This document shows positions 1-8,676 of a stretch of 64,000 nucleotides of DNA, one piece after another. The notes under the pieces were generated by a model. It saw only the letters and a program-made list of their open reading frames with translations, was not told the origin of the DNA and did no database searches. A program made the translations under genes and the position numbers. This DNA comes from Xanthobacter sp. NM-25 (GTDB lineage Bacteria > Pseudomonadota > Alphaproteobacteria > Rhizobiales > Xanthobacteraceae). Positions within the stretch are counted from its first letter, which is position 1. Each line of letters opens with the position of its first letter. The stretch is taken from contig NZ_JACBFS010000001.1 of assembly GCF_022138605.1 (NCBI RefSeq), forward strand, positions 186,001 through 250,000, written 5' to 3'.

Positions 1-537
1 GGCGTCGGCGTGCCCCAGCTCACCGCGGTGATGGACGCGGTGGAAGCGGCGCTCGCCACCGGCACCCCGGTGGTGGCCGACGGCGGCATCAAGTATTCGG
101 GCGATCTCGCCAAGGCGCTGGCCGCCGGCGCGTCTGCCGCCATGGTCGGCTCGCTGCTGGCCGGCACCGATGAGAGCCCGGGCGAGGTGTTCCTGTATCA
201 GGGCCGCTCCTACAAGTCCTATCGCGGCATGGGCTCGGTGGGCGCCATGGCGCGCGGCTCCGCCGACCGCTATTTCCAGGCCGAGGTCCGCGACACCCTG
301 AAGCTGGTGCCGGAAGGCATCGAGGGCCAGGTGGCCTACAAGGGCCCGGTGGGCGCGGTGCTGCACCAGCTCGCCGGCGGCCTGCGCGCCGCCATGGGCT
401 ATGTGGGCGGGCGCACCCTGCCGGAGTTCCGCGAGAAGGCGCGCTTCGTGCGCATCTCCTCGGCCGGCCTGCGGGAAAGCCACGTGCATGACGTGCTGAT
501 CACCCGCGAAAGCCCCAACTACCCGACCAGCGTGTGA
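1..537 (+). CDS. guaB: IMP dehydrogenase, C-terminal part (cut by window start)
   Basis: C-terminal part of inosine-5'-monophosphate dehydrogenase, which oxidises IMP to XMP with NAD+ in guanine nucleotide synthesis in the cytoplasm. The frame is open from base 1 and begins GVGVPQLTAV, just after the catalytic-loop region, so the first two thirds of the gene lie outside. Visible family features are DGGIKYSGD (phosphate-binding strand), AAMVGSLLAGTDESPG, the flap region around YRGMGS, RYFQ, and the C-terminal KGPVGAVLHQLAGGLRA segment. The stop at 535-537 is followed by a strong terminator. The identification is secure; the start cannot be seen. Confidence 0.95.
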   Translation, partial: GVGVPQLTAVMDAVEAALATGTPVVADGGIKYSGDLAKALAAGASAAMVGSLLAGTDESPGEVFLYQGRSYKSYRGMGSVGAMARGSADRYFQAEVRDTLKLVPEGIEGQVAYKGPVGAVLHQLAGGLRAAMGYVGGRTLPEFREKARFVRISSAGLRESHVHDVLITRESPNYPTSV

Positions 538-560
538 GGCTTCAGCCCAGCACCAAACAC

Positions 561-594
561 AAAGGCCGGCGCACCCCGCCGGCCTTTTCTTTTC
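561..594 (+). terminator. Intrinsic terminator of guaB
   Basis: A perfect 10-bp GC-rich stem (562-571 with 577-586, extendable by one A-T pair) with a 5-base loop is followed by a T-rich tract. It lies 24 bases after the guaB stop codon and fits a rho-independent terminator. Confidence 0.9.
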
Positions 595-606
595 TCTTGT
601 GAAGAT

Positions 607-654
607 CGGTTACTGCCGCGCTCGGTTACTGCCGCGCTCGGTTACTGCCGCGAT
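607..654. repeat. Three tandem 16-bp repeats
   Basis: Three near-identical copies of a 16-bp unit (cggttactgccgcgct) stand head to tail; the last copy differs at its end. They sit between the guaB terminator and the stop codon of the convergent channel gene. No stem or coding role is apparent. Confidence 0.85.
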
Positions 655-657
655 CGG

Positions 658-1113
658 CTACTTGGGCGCCTCGGCGCGTTCCTGGGCCCGGAAGGCGGTG
701 ACGTATTCCACCAGGAAGGCTGTGGACCACGCCACCATCATCGGCCCGAGCAGCGACTCGAACCCGGCGATGCCGCGGAACAGCTTGCTGATGCTGAGAC
801 CATCCGGCCCCACCGTGGTGTACATGGTGAGCGAAAAATAGGTCGCGTTGCCCATATCGGAAAAGGCGCCAATGGACACGTAGCCAATGGCCCACAGGAC
901 GATCTCAAAGATGTGGATGCTGCACAGCGCCACCATGAGGCCGCTCACCACCACCGTGTCCCGCATCACGTGGTGGTTGAAGCTGCGCATTTTGAGCAGC
1001 CTGCGAATGCCAATTCGAACCACATAGAGCGCATACATGTGGACAAAGACCGTGACGACCGCCAGCACCAGGCTCACGGCGATCACGTACAGGTAATCCA
1101 TAGCCACAGACAT
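658..1113 (-). CDS. Small two-TM ion channel protein (Ion_trans_2-like)
   Basis: Predicted inner-membrane protein of 151 residues with the layout of a two-TM pore-loop channel: a first hydrophobic helix at about 6-33, a second around 54-80, a pore-loop-like stretch at 90-105 and a final hydrophobic segment near 118-138. The selectivity-filter position reads TTVGPDG instead of the usual TVGYGD, so potassium selectivity is doubtful. The start at MSVAMDYLYV is chosen because upstream codons in frame encode basic, low-complexity residues. It is convergent with guaB and has no clear partner. The channel family call rests on topology and the TTVG motif. Confidence 0.65.
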   Translation of the reverse strand: MSVAMDYLYVIAVSLVLAVVTVFVHMYALYVVRIGIRRLLKMRSFNHHVMRDTVVVSGLMVALCSIHIFEIVLWAIGYVSIGAFSDMGNATYFSLTMYTTVGPDGLSISKLFRGIAGFESLLGPMMVAWSTAFLVEYVTAFRAQERAEAPK

Positions 1114-1312
1114 CCGTCCACGCCTCCCACGACGGTGAATCACCGGCGCAGGGTAGTGTGTTCCATGGACGAAAGGCGAATGGCGCCCCGACCCGAGGCG
1201 CCAAGGCTGGGGATGACGCGTCCCACCCACCGCTTACGGCCCGCTGCGGCGCACCGTTCTGCGATTGCCGGCGGGCGCTTTGCGCGCGGCTCCTCGCCGC
1301 TTGCTCCCCCGC

Positions 1313-1612
1313 TTACTTCCCCTTGGGGCGCCGCGGCGGCGTCACGTCGATCATCTCGGACTCCATGGAGGGGCGCACCTCCTGGCCCGTGCGCAGATCG
1401 AATACCTGCACGCCACCGAAGTTGGCGCGGCGCATAGAGACATTCCCGCGCCCGGTGATGAGCGCGTAGAGCCCACCGCCCAGCAGCAGGGCGGTGATGA
1501 CCACACCGGCAACGATGATGAGGCCGCCAACCACGGTGAACAGGGCAAAGCCCACCAGGGCCGCCACGGCGAGGCCGGCGAAACCGCCGAACAGGGTGAG
1601 GAGCTGTCTCAT
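1313..1612 (-). CDS. Small membrane protein of unknown function
   Basis: A 99-residue protein whose first 55 residues form two hydrophobic helices rich in Gly, Ala, Val and Leu (about 5-30 and 32-55). A short polar C-terminal tail follows (FGGVQVFDLRTGQEVRPSME and a basic end). I do not recognise a family. It lies 73 bases downstream of gmk on the same strand, so it may be the last gene of that unit. The intervals on either side (1114-1312 and 1613-1685) show nothing recognisable. Confidence 0.6.
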   Translation of the reverse strand: MRQLLTLFGGFAGLAVAALVGFALFTVVGGLIIVAGVVITALLLGGGLYALITGRGNVSMRRANFGGVQVFDLRTGQEVRPSMESEMIDVTPPRRPKGK

Positions 1613-1685
1613 GCTTCACACCCTAACGGCACATTCGGGCGGACTTGAGACCGCACGTTGAAGCCGGCGCCCACCGGCGTGCCGC

Positions 1686-2387
1686 TCAGAGCGCGTCGCG
1701 CAGCTGCTTCACGAAACTGGAAAGGCCGGTGAGCCGGCGACGCTTGAGCCGCTCGGCCTGCAGGATTGACCGCAGCTTCGCCAGGCTGTCCTCAACCTCG
1801 TGATTGATCAGGATGTAGTCATACTCGTCATAATGGCTGATCTCGTCGGAGGCCTTGGCCATGCGCTGGTGCACCACGTCATCGGTATCCTGCGCCCGTG
1901 ACCGCAGGCGCTGCTCGAGATCGGCGGCGGTGGGCGGCAGCAGGAACACCTTCACCAGATCCTGCTGGGCGCTCTCGCCCAGTTGCTGGGTGCCCTGCCA
2001 ATCGATGTCGAACAGCACGTCGCGGCCGGCGGACAGCGCCTCCTCCACCGCGCGGCGGGGCGTGCCATAGAGATTCTGGAACACGGTGGCGTGCTCCAGC
2101 AGCTCGCCCCGGTCCCGCATCTGCTCAAAGGTCGGCACGTCGACGAAGAAGTAATCCTTGCCGTCCACCTCGCCGGGGCGCGGATGCCGGGTGGTGACCG
2201 ACACCGACATGGTGATGCGCGAATCCGCTTCCAGCAGGCGGCGGGACAAGGTGGTCTTGCCGGCACCCGAGGGAGAGGACAACACCAGCATCAGCCCGCG
2301 GCGGGCAAGGCCGCTGGTGGCGCCGGGCTTCCAGCCCGGCAGCGTGAAATGGGGCGAGAGGGAGGACGAGCTGGTCACGGGCGTCAT
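1686..2387 (-). CDS. gmk: Guanylate kinase
   Basis: Phosphorylates GMP to GDP with ATP, an essential cytoplasmic step after guaB/guaA in GTP synthesis. The P-loop SPSGAGKTT lies at about residues 38-46. Further family motifs are SVTTRHPRPGEVDGKDY (GMP-binding), LLEHATVFQNLYGTP, and DIDWQGTQQL. At 233 residues it is slightly longer than most relatives because of about 28 extra N-terminal residues. The start is supported by an ATGA overlap with the yicC stop codon (4 bases shared), which implies translational coupling. Confidence 0.95.
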   Translation of the reverse strand: MTPVTSSSSLSPHFTLPGWKPGATSGLARRGLMLVLSSPSGAGKTTLSRRLLEADSRITMSVSVTTRHPRPGEVDGKDYFFVDVPTFEQMRDRGELLEHATVFQNLYGTPRRAVEEALSAGRDVLFDIDWQGTQQLGESAQQDLVKVFLLPPTAADLEQRLRSRAQDTDDVVHQRMAKASDEISHYDEYDYILINHEVEDSLAKLRSILQAERLKRRRLTGLSSFVKQLRDAL

Positions 2388-3349
2388 TCCAGATTCTGGA
2401 TCTGCTCGCGGAACTGATCCACCAGCAGCTTGAGGTCAAGGCCGATCTGCGTCAGCGTCACCGCATTGGCCTTCGAGCACAGGGTGTTCGCTTCCCGATT
2501 GAACTCCTGCGCCAGGAAATCGAGCTGGCGCCCCACCGGGCCGCCCTGGGCCAGAAGCTGCCGCGCCGCGGCCACGTGGGCGTTAAGCCGGTCCAGCTCC
2601 TCGCGCACGTCCGCCTTGGTGGCCAGCAGCACCGCCTCCTGATGCAGCCGCTCCGCATCGAGCTGGTGGGCGGAGGCATCGAGGAGCACCCGCACCTGCT
2701 CGGCAAGGCGGGTGCGGATGGCTTCCACCGTCCGCTCCGGCAGTGCCTCCGCCGTCGCCACCAAAGCGGCAATGGAGTCGAGCCGGGCAGACAGCACCGC
2801 CTCCAGCGCCTGTCCCTCGCGGGCCCGCATGGCACACAGCTCGGTCAAGGCATGATCGAACGCGGCGAGGACGGCAGCGCCGCGGGCGCGCCGTTCCGCC
2901 GCTGTCTCCTCCACCTCAGCCACCTCGACGATGCCCTTGATGCCCAGGAGCGCGTCGAGGGTGGGGGCCGGGGTGCCGAGCCGCTCGGCACTGCCACGCA
3001 GTGTCTCCAGCAAGCCTTCGAGGGCCGGCTGGTTGAGGCGGATGGACACGCTCTCTCCCTCGCGCACGGCGGTCAGATTGATCGCCACCGATCCGCGCGC
3101 CAGGACGGCGCCGGCGCGGGCCCGGATCTGCACTTCCAGATCCTCATGGCCCGGCGGCAGGCGCAGGCGCAGGTCCAGCCCCTTGCCGTTGACCGAGCGC
3201 AGTTCCCAGGAGAAACGCCACGGCCCGTCGCTGCCCGCGACCCGGGCGAAGGCCGTCATGCTGGCCAGCGGCTTGGTGCCCGCCGGGGGCTTGCGACCCG
3301 CCGGGGGCTTGGTCGCCGCGGCGGGCGGGGTGGATGAGCTCATGTGCAT
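2384..3349 (-). CDS. yicC: YicC/YloC family endoribonuclease
   Basis: YicC-family protein of 321 residues; members are RNA endonucleases linked to stationary-phase survival and RNA turnover. The conserved N-terminal MTAFARV segment follows a Pro/Lys-rich lead of about 30 residues, then ELRSVNGKGLDLRLRLP, the central segment around GIKGIVEV, and the C-terminal FLAQEFNREANTLCSKA signature. The window supports an ATG at 3349 or 3343; both lie just after the mltG stop, and no strong Shine-Dalgarno sequence decides between them. The stop codon overlaps the gmk start by four bases. Confidence 0.9.
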   Translation of the reverse strand: MHMSSSTPPAAATKPPAGRKPPAGTKPLASMTAFARVAGSDGPWRFSWELRSVNGKGLDLRLRLPPGHEDLEVQIRARAGAVLARGSVAINLTAVREGESVSIRLNQPALEGLLETLRGSAERLGTPAPTLDALLGIKGIVEVAEVEETAAERRARGAAVLAAFDHALTELCAMRAREGQALEAVLSARLDSIAALVATAEALPERTVEAIRTRLAEQVRVLLDASAHQLDAERLHQEAVLLATKADVREELDRLNAHVAAARQLLAQGGPVGRQLDFLAQEFNREANTLCSKANAVTLTQIGLDLKLLVDQFREQIQNLE

Positions 3350-3380
3350 TCGCGCGCCAGGTGGACCGCCGCGCGCCTTC

Positions 3381-4535
3381 TCAATTGGCCGGGCTGGGCG
3401 TCGCGGGCGCGGCGCCATCCGGCTTGGCGGAATTGGAGCGCGTGGCCTCGATGGCGCGCCACTTGGCAACGTTCTTGTTGTGGTCGTTCAGGGTCTCGGC
3501 AAAGGCGTGGCCGCCGGTGCCGTCGGCCACGAAATAGAGATCCTTGGTGGCGGCAGGGTTGGCGACCGCCTCCAGCGCCTCGCGGCCGGGATTGGAGATG
3601 GGGCCCGGCGGCAGGCCGTCGATGGCGTAGGTATTATAGGCCGTCGGCGTGGTGATGTCGGTGCGGCTGATGGGACGGCCCAGCGTGCCCTTGCCGCCGG
3701 CGATGCCATAGATGATGGTCGGATCCGACTGCAGGCGCATGCGCTTGTTCAGGCGGTTGATGAACACCGCCGCCACCTGCGGCCGCTCCTGCGGCTCGCC
3801 GGTCTCCTTCTCCACGATGGAGGCCAGGATGATCAGCTCCTGCACATTCTTCAGCGGCAGGTTCGGCGCGCGTTTCTCCCACACCGCCTTCACCACCTTC
3901 TGCTGGGCATCCGCCATCAGCTTCAGCACCTCGTCGCGGGACATGCCGCGGTGGATGCGGTAGGTCTCCGGCAGCAGCGTGCCTTCCAGCGGCACCACCG
4001 GGGTTCCGGTCAGAAACTCATTGGCCATCAGCCGGTCCACCACCTGCTGGCTGGTGAGACCTTCGGGAATCGTCACCTGGTGCAGCACCACCTTGCCGGA
4101 GGCGATGGTGTCCACCACGCTGGCCATGGACTGGCCCGGCTTGAACAGGTATTCGCCCGCCTTCATCTTAGCGTCGCTGCGGGTGATCTTCTGGCCGAGG
4201 ATGAACACCAGCCAATTGTCGATCACCCCCTCGCGCTCCAGGGATTCCGCCATGTCGCGCACGCCGGCGCCACGGGGGATGAGCACGGTCTTCTCGGCGG
4301 TGAGCGGCCCCGGGCCCTCGAACTCGTGCGCCCCATACCAGGCGGCGAGGCCGCCGCCGATGAGCACGAACAGCAGAAAGGTGAAGATGCCGCTGCCAAT
4401 GGTCACCGCCGGATGACGCGCGGTGCGGGAAGGGCGTTTCGCTGCGCTCGCCTTCCGGTCCCGCCGCCGCACATGGTGAGCCGGCGCCACGCTGCGCTCG
4501 GGGCTTTCCGGCGGCGGGTTCTCAGACGTTTCCAT
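3381..4535 (-). CDS. mltG: Endolytic murein transglycosylase MltG
   Basis: Inner-membrane lytic transglycosylase that cleaves nascent peptidoglycan strands and limits glycan chain length. The 384-residue protein has a basic cytoplasmic tail of about 45 residues, one TM helix at 48-66, and a periplasmic YceG domain. ILASIVEKETGEPQERPQVA contains the catalytic glutamate (E242), and LQSDPTIIYG and YNTYAIDGLPPGPISNPG are strong family signatures. It lies between fabF and yicC on the same strand; the fabF-mltG-yicC-gmk order is common in alphaproteobacteria. Confidence 0.95.
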   Translation of the reverse strand: METSENPPPESPERSVAPAHHVRRRDRKASAAKRPSRTARHPAVTIGSGIFTFLLFVLIGGGLAAWYGAHEFEGPGPLTAEKTVLIPRGAGVRDMAESLEREGVIDNWLVFILGQKITRSDAKMKAGEYLFKPGQSMASVVDTIASGKVVLHQVTIPEGLTSQQVVDRLMANEFLTGTPVVPLEGTLLPETYRIHRGMSRDEVLKLMADAQQKVVKAVWEKRAPNLPLKNVQELIILASIVEKETGEPQERPQVAAVFINRLNKRMRLQSDPTIIYGIAGGKGTLGRPISRTDITTPTAYNTYAIDGLPPGPISNPGREALEAVANPAATKDLYFVADGTGGHAFAETLNDHNKNVAKWRAIEATRSNSAKPDGAAPATPSPAN

Positions 4536-4620
4536 GACAGGGCCTCCCTGGAGCCGGGTGATCGTCTCGGCCCCGGCGGGCGCGGCCGCCCGCCTTGTCG
4601 GGAACCACTGCCGTGCCGGA

Positions 4621-5883
4621 TCAGGCCGCGTAGCGCCGGAAGATCAGCGACGCATTGGTGCCACCGAAACCAAAGGAATTGGACAGCACCGTGTCGATCT
4701 TGCGCGACTGGGCCTTCTGCGGCACCAGATCGATCGGCGTTTCCACCGAAGGATTCTCAAGATTCAGCGTCGCCGGCGCCATCTGGTCGCGGATGGCGAG
4801 CACCGAGAAGATGGCCTCGACCGCCCCGGCCGCACCCAGCAGGTGGCCGATGGACGACTTGGTGGACGACATGGCCGTCTTGCCGGCCGCATTGCCCAGC
4901 ACCCGCTCCACGGCGCGCAGCTCGATCTCATCGGCCATGGTGGAAGTGCCATGGGCGTTGATGTAATCGACCTCGTCAGCGGACAGACCCGCCCGCTTCA
5001 GCGCCGCCGACATGCAGCGATAGGCGCCGTCGCCGTCCGATGACGGGGCGGTGATGTGATAGGCATCGCCCGACAGGCCATAGCCCACCAGCTCCGCATA
5101 GATGCGGGCGCCGCGAGCCTTCGCGTGCTCCAGCTCCTCCAGCACCACGACACCGGCGCCTTCGCCCATCACGAAGCCATCACGGTCCCTGTCATAGGGA
5201 CGCGAGGCGCGGGTGGGCTCGTCGTTGAAGGCCGTGCAGAGCGCCTTGCAGGCGGCGAAGCCGGCGAGGGCCAGACGGTTGATGGGCGATTCGGTCCCGC
5301 CCGCCACCATCACGTCGGCATCGCCCAGGGCGATCAGCCGGCCGGCGTCGCCGATGGCGTGGGCGCCGGTGGAGCAGGCCGTGACCACCGCATGATTCGG
5401 CCCCTTGAGGCCGTGGGCGATGGAGACATAGCCGCCGGCGAGATTGATCAGCCGGCCGGGAATGAAGAAGGGAGAGATGCGGCGCGGGCCGCGCTCCTTC
5501 AGAATCAGCGACGCTTCCGCGATGCCCTCGATGCCACCGATTCCCGAACCGATGAGCACGCCCGAGGTGATCTGATCCTCATAGGTGGAGGGATGCCAGC
5601 CGGCATCATCCAGCGCCTGCTGGGCCGCAGCCATGGCGAAGACGATGAATTCGTCGACCTTGCGCTGCTCCTTGGCCTCCATCCACTGATCGGGATTATA
5701 GGTGCCGTCGGAACCGTCGCCGCGCGGGATATTCGCGGCGATCTTGCACGCGAGATCCGACACGTCGAAGTGCGTCACAGCCTTCACGCCGCTTTCGCCG
5801 GCGAGAAGGCGCTGCCACGTGGGTTCCACGCCGCAGCCCAGGGGCGTCACCATGCCGAGACCGGTGACGACGACACGTCTCAT
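4621..5883 (-). CDS. fabF: Beta-ketoacyl-ACP synthase II
   Basis: Condensing enzyme of type II fatty-acid synthesis that elongates acyl-ACP with malonyl-ACP. The 420-residue product has the catalytic triad: Cys170 in TACSTGAHAIG, His311 in NAHGTST and His347 in KSSIGHLLGAAG, with Lys342 nearby. The C-terminal NSFGFGGTNA is also conserved. The start at MRRVVVTGLGMVTPLG is preferred over a codon 12 residues upstream because a GGAG Shine-Dalgarno sequence lies eight bases before it. acpP is 178 bases upstream on the same strand; no terminator was recognised between them. Confidence 0.97.
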   Translation of the reverse strand: MRRVVVTGLGMVTPLGCGVEPTWQRLLAGESGVKAVTHFDVSDLACKIAANIPRGDGSDGTYNPDQWMEAKEQRKVDEFIVFAMAAAQQALDDAGWHPSTYEDQITSGVLIGSGIGGIEGIAEASLILKERGPRRISPFFIPGRLINLAGGYVSIAHGLKGPNHAVVTACSTGAHAIGDAGRLIALGDADVMVAGGTESPINRLALAGFAACKALCTAFNDEPTRASRPYDRDRDGFVMGEGAGVVVLEELEHAKARGARIYAELVGYGLSGDAYHITAPSSDGDGAYRCMSAALKRAGLSADEVDYINAHGTSTMADEIELRAVERVLGNAAGKTAMSSTKSSIGHLLGAAGAVEAIFSVLAIRDQMAPATLNLENPSVETPIDLVPQKAQSRKIDTVLSNSFGFGGTNASLIFRRYAA

Positions 5884-6061
5884 GGGAAAAACTCCGGCAG
5901 ACGCTCGAAAAGCGTTCATTCAGCGTGAACCTGGAGGCGCCATGCGCACCCGGGCGACCGCCCTACCCCCGGCGCGACGGCCGCCGCAGCCGCGCACCCC
6001 GTTACGACAACGGCCGCGGGCGCCCGGCGCCGCGCGACCGCCACGTTTTTCAACGCCGGCC

Positions 6062-6298
6062 TCAGGCCGCGTTCTTTTCCAGGAACTTGATGGCGTCGCC
6101 CACCGTCAGGATGGTCTCGGCGGCATCGTCCGGGATCTCGCAGTTGAAGGCCTCCTCGAAGGCCATCACGAGCTCGACGGTGTCGAGGCTGTCGGCGCCG
6201 AGATCGTCGATGAAAGAGGCAGCGTCCGTCACCTTTTCAGGTTCCACGCCCAGATGTTCAGCGACAATCTTCTTCACCCGCTCGGCGATGTCACTCAT
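6062..6298 (-). CDS. acpP: Acyl carrier protein
   Basis: Acidic 78-residue carrier protein that holds growing acyl chains on a 4'-phosphopantetheine arm. The attachment serine is Ser37 in LGADSLDTVELVMAFEE. Length and sequence match housekeeping AcpP. It lies between fabG and fabF, the usual order. The 284-base interval upstream (6299-6582) probably carries its own promoter, because acpP is usually expressed at a high level, but no confident -35/-10 pair could be read. Confidence 0.97.
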   Translation of the reverse strand: MSDIAERVKKIVAEHLGVEPEKVTDAASFIDDLGADSLDTVELVMAFEEAFNCEIPDDAAETILTVGDAIKFLEKNAA

Positions 6299-6582
6299 CG
6301 ATGCAACCCTCGTTGTTCAGATAATCCCGTTGCCGTTCGGCGGCTGGAGGTGGGCATAATGCCTTTTTTCCGCCGTGCCCAGCCCCCTCGCCCGCGTCCG
6401 GTGCATGGGCGTCGCGCCATCCACGCGGAAACTCCGCGGGAGGAGGCGCCGCGCCGCAGCTTCCTGGCGCTGCGTGGCGGATCGGCAGTGCCCACGGGCA
6501 CTACGAATCCGGACCGGCTGAGCGGCTCGTATCATACTCGCGGCGCCCTGACCAGCGAGGCCGAGGCGCCGCGCGGCGCAAT

Positions 6583-7326
6583 TCAGATCATCGCCATGCC
6601 GCCGTTGACGTGCAGCGTCTGCCCCGTGACGTAGCCCGCCTCGCTGGAGGCGAGATAGACGCAGGCGGCGGCGATGTCCTCCGGCGTGCCCAGCTTGGCC
6701 GCGGGCACCGCCTTCAGGATGCTCTCACGCTGCTTGTCATTGAGCGCATCGGTCATCGGCGTGGCGATGAAGCCCGGGGCGATGCAGTTCACGGTGATGC
6801 CGCGGGAAGCCACTTCCTGCGCCAGCGACTTCGACATGCCGATCATGCCCGCCTTGGCCGCGGCATAATTGCCCTGCCCGGCATTGCCGGTGACGCCGAC
6901 GATGGAGGTGATGGAGATGATGCGGCCGGAGCGGCGGCGCATCATGGTGCGCACGGCGGCGCGGGTGAGCCGGAACACCGCCGTCAGGTTCACCGCCAGC
7001 ACCTGGTCCCACGCCTCATCCGAAAGGCGCATGAAGATGTTGTCGCGGGTGATGCCGGCATTGTTGACCAGGATGTCGATATGGCCCCCCAGCGCCTCCT
7101 CAGCGCTCGGCACCAGCTTTTCCACCTCGTCCGTGTCGCCGAGATTGCAGGGCAGCACCACCACCCGCTCACCGCCCAGCTCCGCGGCCAGGGCATCGAG
7201 CGCCTCGCGGCGGGTGCCGGAAATGGCCACGGTGGCGCCCTGGGCGTGCAGGCCCTTGGCGATGGCGCCGCCAATGCCACCGGTCGCGCCGGTGACAAGG
7301 GCGGTCTTGCCGGTCAGATCGAACAT
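6583..7326 (-). CDS. fabG: 3-oxoacyl-ACP reductase
   Basis: NADPH-dependent reductase of the short-chain dehydrogenase family that reduces 3-oxoacyl-ACP in each elongation round. The cofactor motif TGATGGIGGAIA begins at residue 12, NNAG lies at 88-91, and the catalytic residues are Ser141, Tyr154 and Lys158 (GNYAAAKAG). The VNCIAPGFIATPMT segment and the C-terminal GQTLHVNGGMAMI match FabG. At 247 residues it has the normal length. It follows fabD with a 281-base gap that contains nothing recognisable. Confidence 0.96.
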   Translation of the reverse strand: MFDLTGKTALVTGATGGIGGAIAKGLHAQGATVAISGTRREALDALAAELGGERVVVLPCNLGDTDEVEKLVPSAEEALGGHIDILVNNAGITRDNIFMRLSDEAWDQVLAVNLTAVFRLTRAAVRTMMRRRSGRIISITSIVGVTGNAGQGNYAAAKAGMIGMSKSLAQEVASRGITVNCIAPGFIATPMTDALNDKQRESILKAVPAAKLGTPEDIAAACVYLASSEAGYVTGQTLHVNGGMAMI

Positions 7327-7607
7327 GAGACCCCAGTCCTTTGGTTGGTTCCGGCGTCGTGGCCGGTTTCATATGGCTGCGCGCCCAGAGCGATGGCGCG
7401 CCCCGGATGGCCCGCGGTTCGAGCCGGCGCGATGACAGGCCAGGCCCGTCCTTGCCGGACTTGTGCCTCGTCTGCTGGCGCCGCCGCAAGCGACGATGGG
7501 GCACCTAGCCGAAATTTCGTCACCCACGGCGCCTGGGCACGGCGCGCCCGCCGCCGACGACACAGGGCCCGCGACGCGCTATCCGGACGCGCCACGGGCC
7601 GAAGCAC

Positions 7608-8591
7608 TCAGGCCGCGGAGGCGGCGCGGACGGCGGCGATGAAGGCGGCCACGTCCTCGGGGGTGCCCACATTGCTGCTGGCGATCGAGCGATCGATGCG
7701 CTTCACCAGGCCGCACAGCACCTTGCCCGCGCCCACTTCCACCATGCGGTTGACGCCGGCGCCGGCCATGTAGATGACGCTTTCACGCCAGCGCACGGTG
7801 CCGGTCACCTGCTCCACCAGCAGCCGCACGATCTCGGCCGGGTCGGTCACCGGCGAGGCGCGCACGTTGCTCACCACCGGCACCCGGGGTGTCATCACGG
7901 TGGAGCCGGACAGCGCCACTTCCATGGCTTCCGCCGCCGGGCCCATGAGCCGGCAATGGAACGGCGCGGACACCGGCAGCAGCATCGCCTTGAGCGCGCC
8001 CTTCTCCTTGGCGATGACGATGGCGCGATCCACCGCCGCCTTGGTGCCGGACACCACCACCTGGCCGGGGGCGTTGTCGTTGGCCGCCTCGCAGACGTCG
8101 TCGCCGGCCGCTTCCGCGGCAACCGCGACGGCCTGCTCGTAATCGAGGCCAAGCAGCGCCGCCATGGCGCCCTCGCCCACCGGCACCGCCTCCTGCATGG
8201 CGCGACCGCGAATCCGCAGCAGACGCGCGGCTTCCGTCACCGTCAGCGCGCCGGCGGCGGCCAGGGCCGAATATTCGCCCAGCGAATGACCGGCCACGAA
8301 GGCGGCGTCGCGGGCGAGGTCCAGCCCGGCTTCCGTCTCCAGCACCCGCAGCGCCGCCAGCGAGACCGCCATCAACGCCGGCTGCGCGTTGGCGGTCAGG
8401 GTGAGGGTCTCCAGCGGGCCGTCCCACATCACCCGCGTCAGGCTCTCGTTGAGCGCCGCGTCGACCTCATCGAACACCGCCTTGGCGGCCGGGAAATTCT
8501 CGGCAAGGGCCTTGCCCATGCCCACCGCCTGGCTGCCCTGGCCGGGGAAGATGAAGGCAGTGTGTGACCCAGTGTGTGGCCCGTCGCTCAT
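7608..8591 (-). CDS. fabD: Malonyl-CoA:ACP transacylase
   Basis: Transfers malonyl from CoA to ACP to supply the fatty-acid elongation steps. The oxyanion-hole motif FPGQGSQAVGMG lies at 15-26, the nucleophile Ser103 in GHSLGEYSAL, and the catalytic His in SAPFHCRLM near residue 210. The GKVLCGLVKRI segment near the C-terminus is typical. The protein has 327 residues, with about ten extra N-terminal residues. It is the first visible gene of the fabD-fabG-acpP-fabF cluster; fabH and plsX are not in the window. Confidence 0.96.
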   Translation of the reverse strand: MSDGPHTGSHTAFIFPGQGSQAVGMGKALAENFPAAKAVFDEVDAALNESLTRVMWDGPLETLTLTANAQPALMAVSLAALRVLETEAGLDLARDAAFVAGHSLGEYSALAAAGALTVTEAARLLRIRGRAMQEAVPVGEGAMAALLGLDYEQAVAVAAEAAGDDVCEAANDNAPGQVVVSGTKAAVDRAIVIAKEKGALKAMLLPVSAPFHCRLMGPAAEAMEVALSGSTVMTPRVPVVSNVRASPVTDPAEIVRLLVEQVTGTVRWRESVIYMAGAGVNRMVEVGAGKVLCGLVKRIDRSIASSNVGTPEDVAAFIAAVRAASAA

Positions 8592-8676
8592 AGGCGGCCC
8601 TCCGCTTGGAAATTTGGGGAGCGCAGAGACACCCGGATTGTGGGCGAGTCAAGGCAGCGCCGCCGGCGCCTCCCAC

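Noticed and set aside
2931..4961. A 676-codon open frame on the plus strand opposite yicC, mltG and fabF
   Set aside because: It is the antisense shadow of well-identified minus-strand genes; the GC-rich codon use keeps the opposite strand open. The product has no family features.
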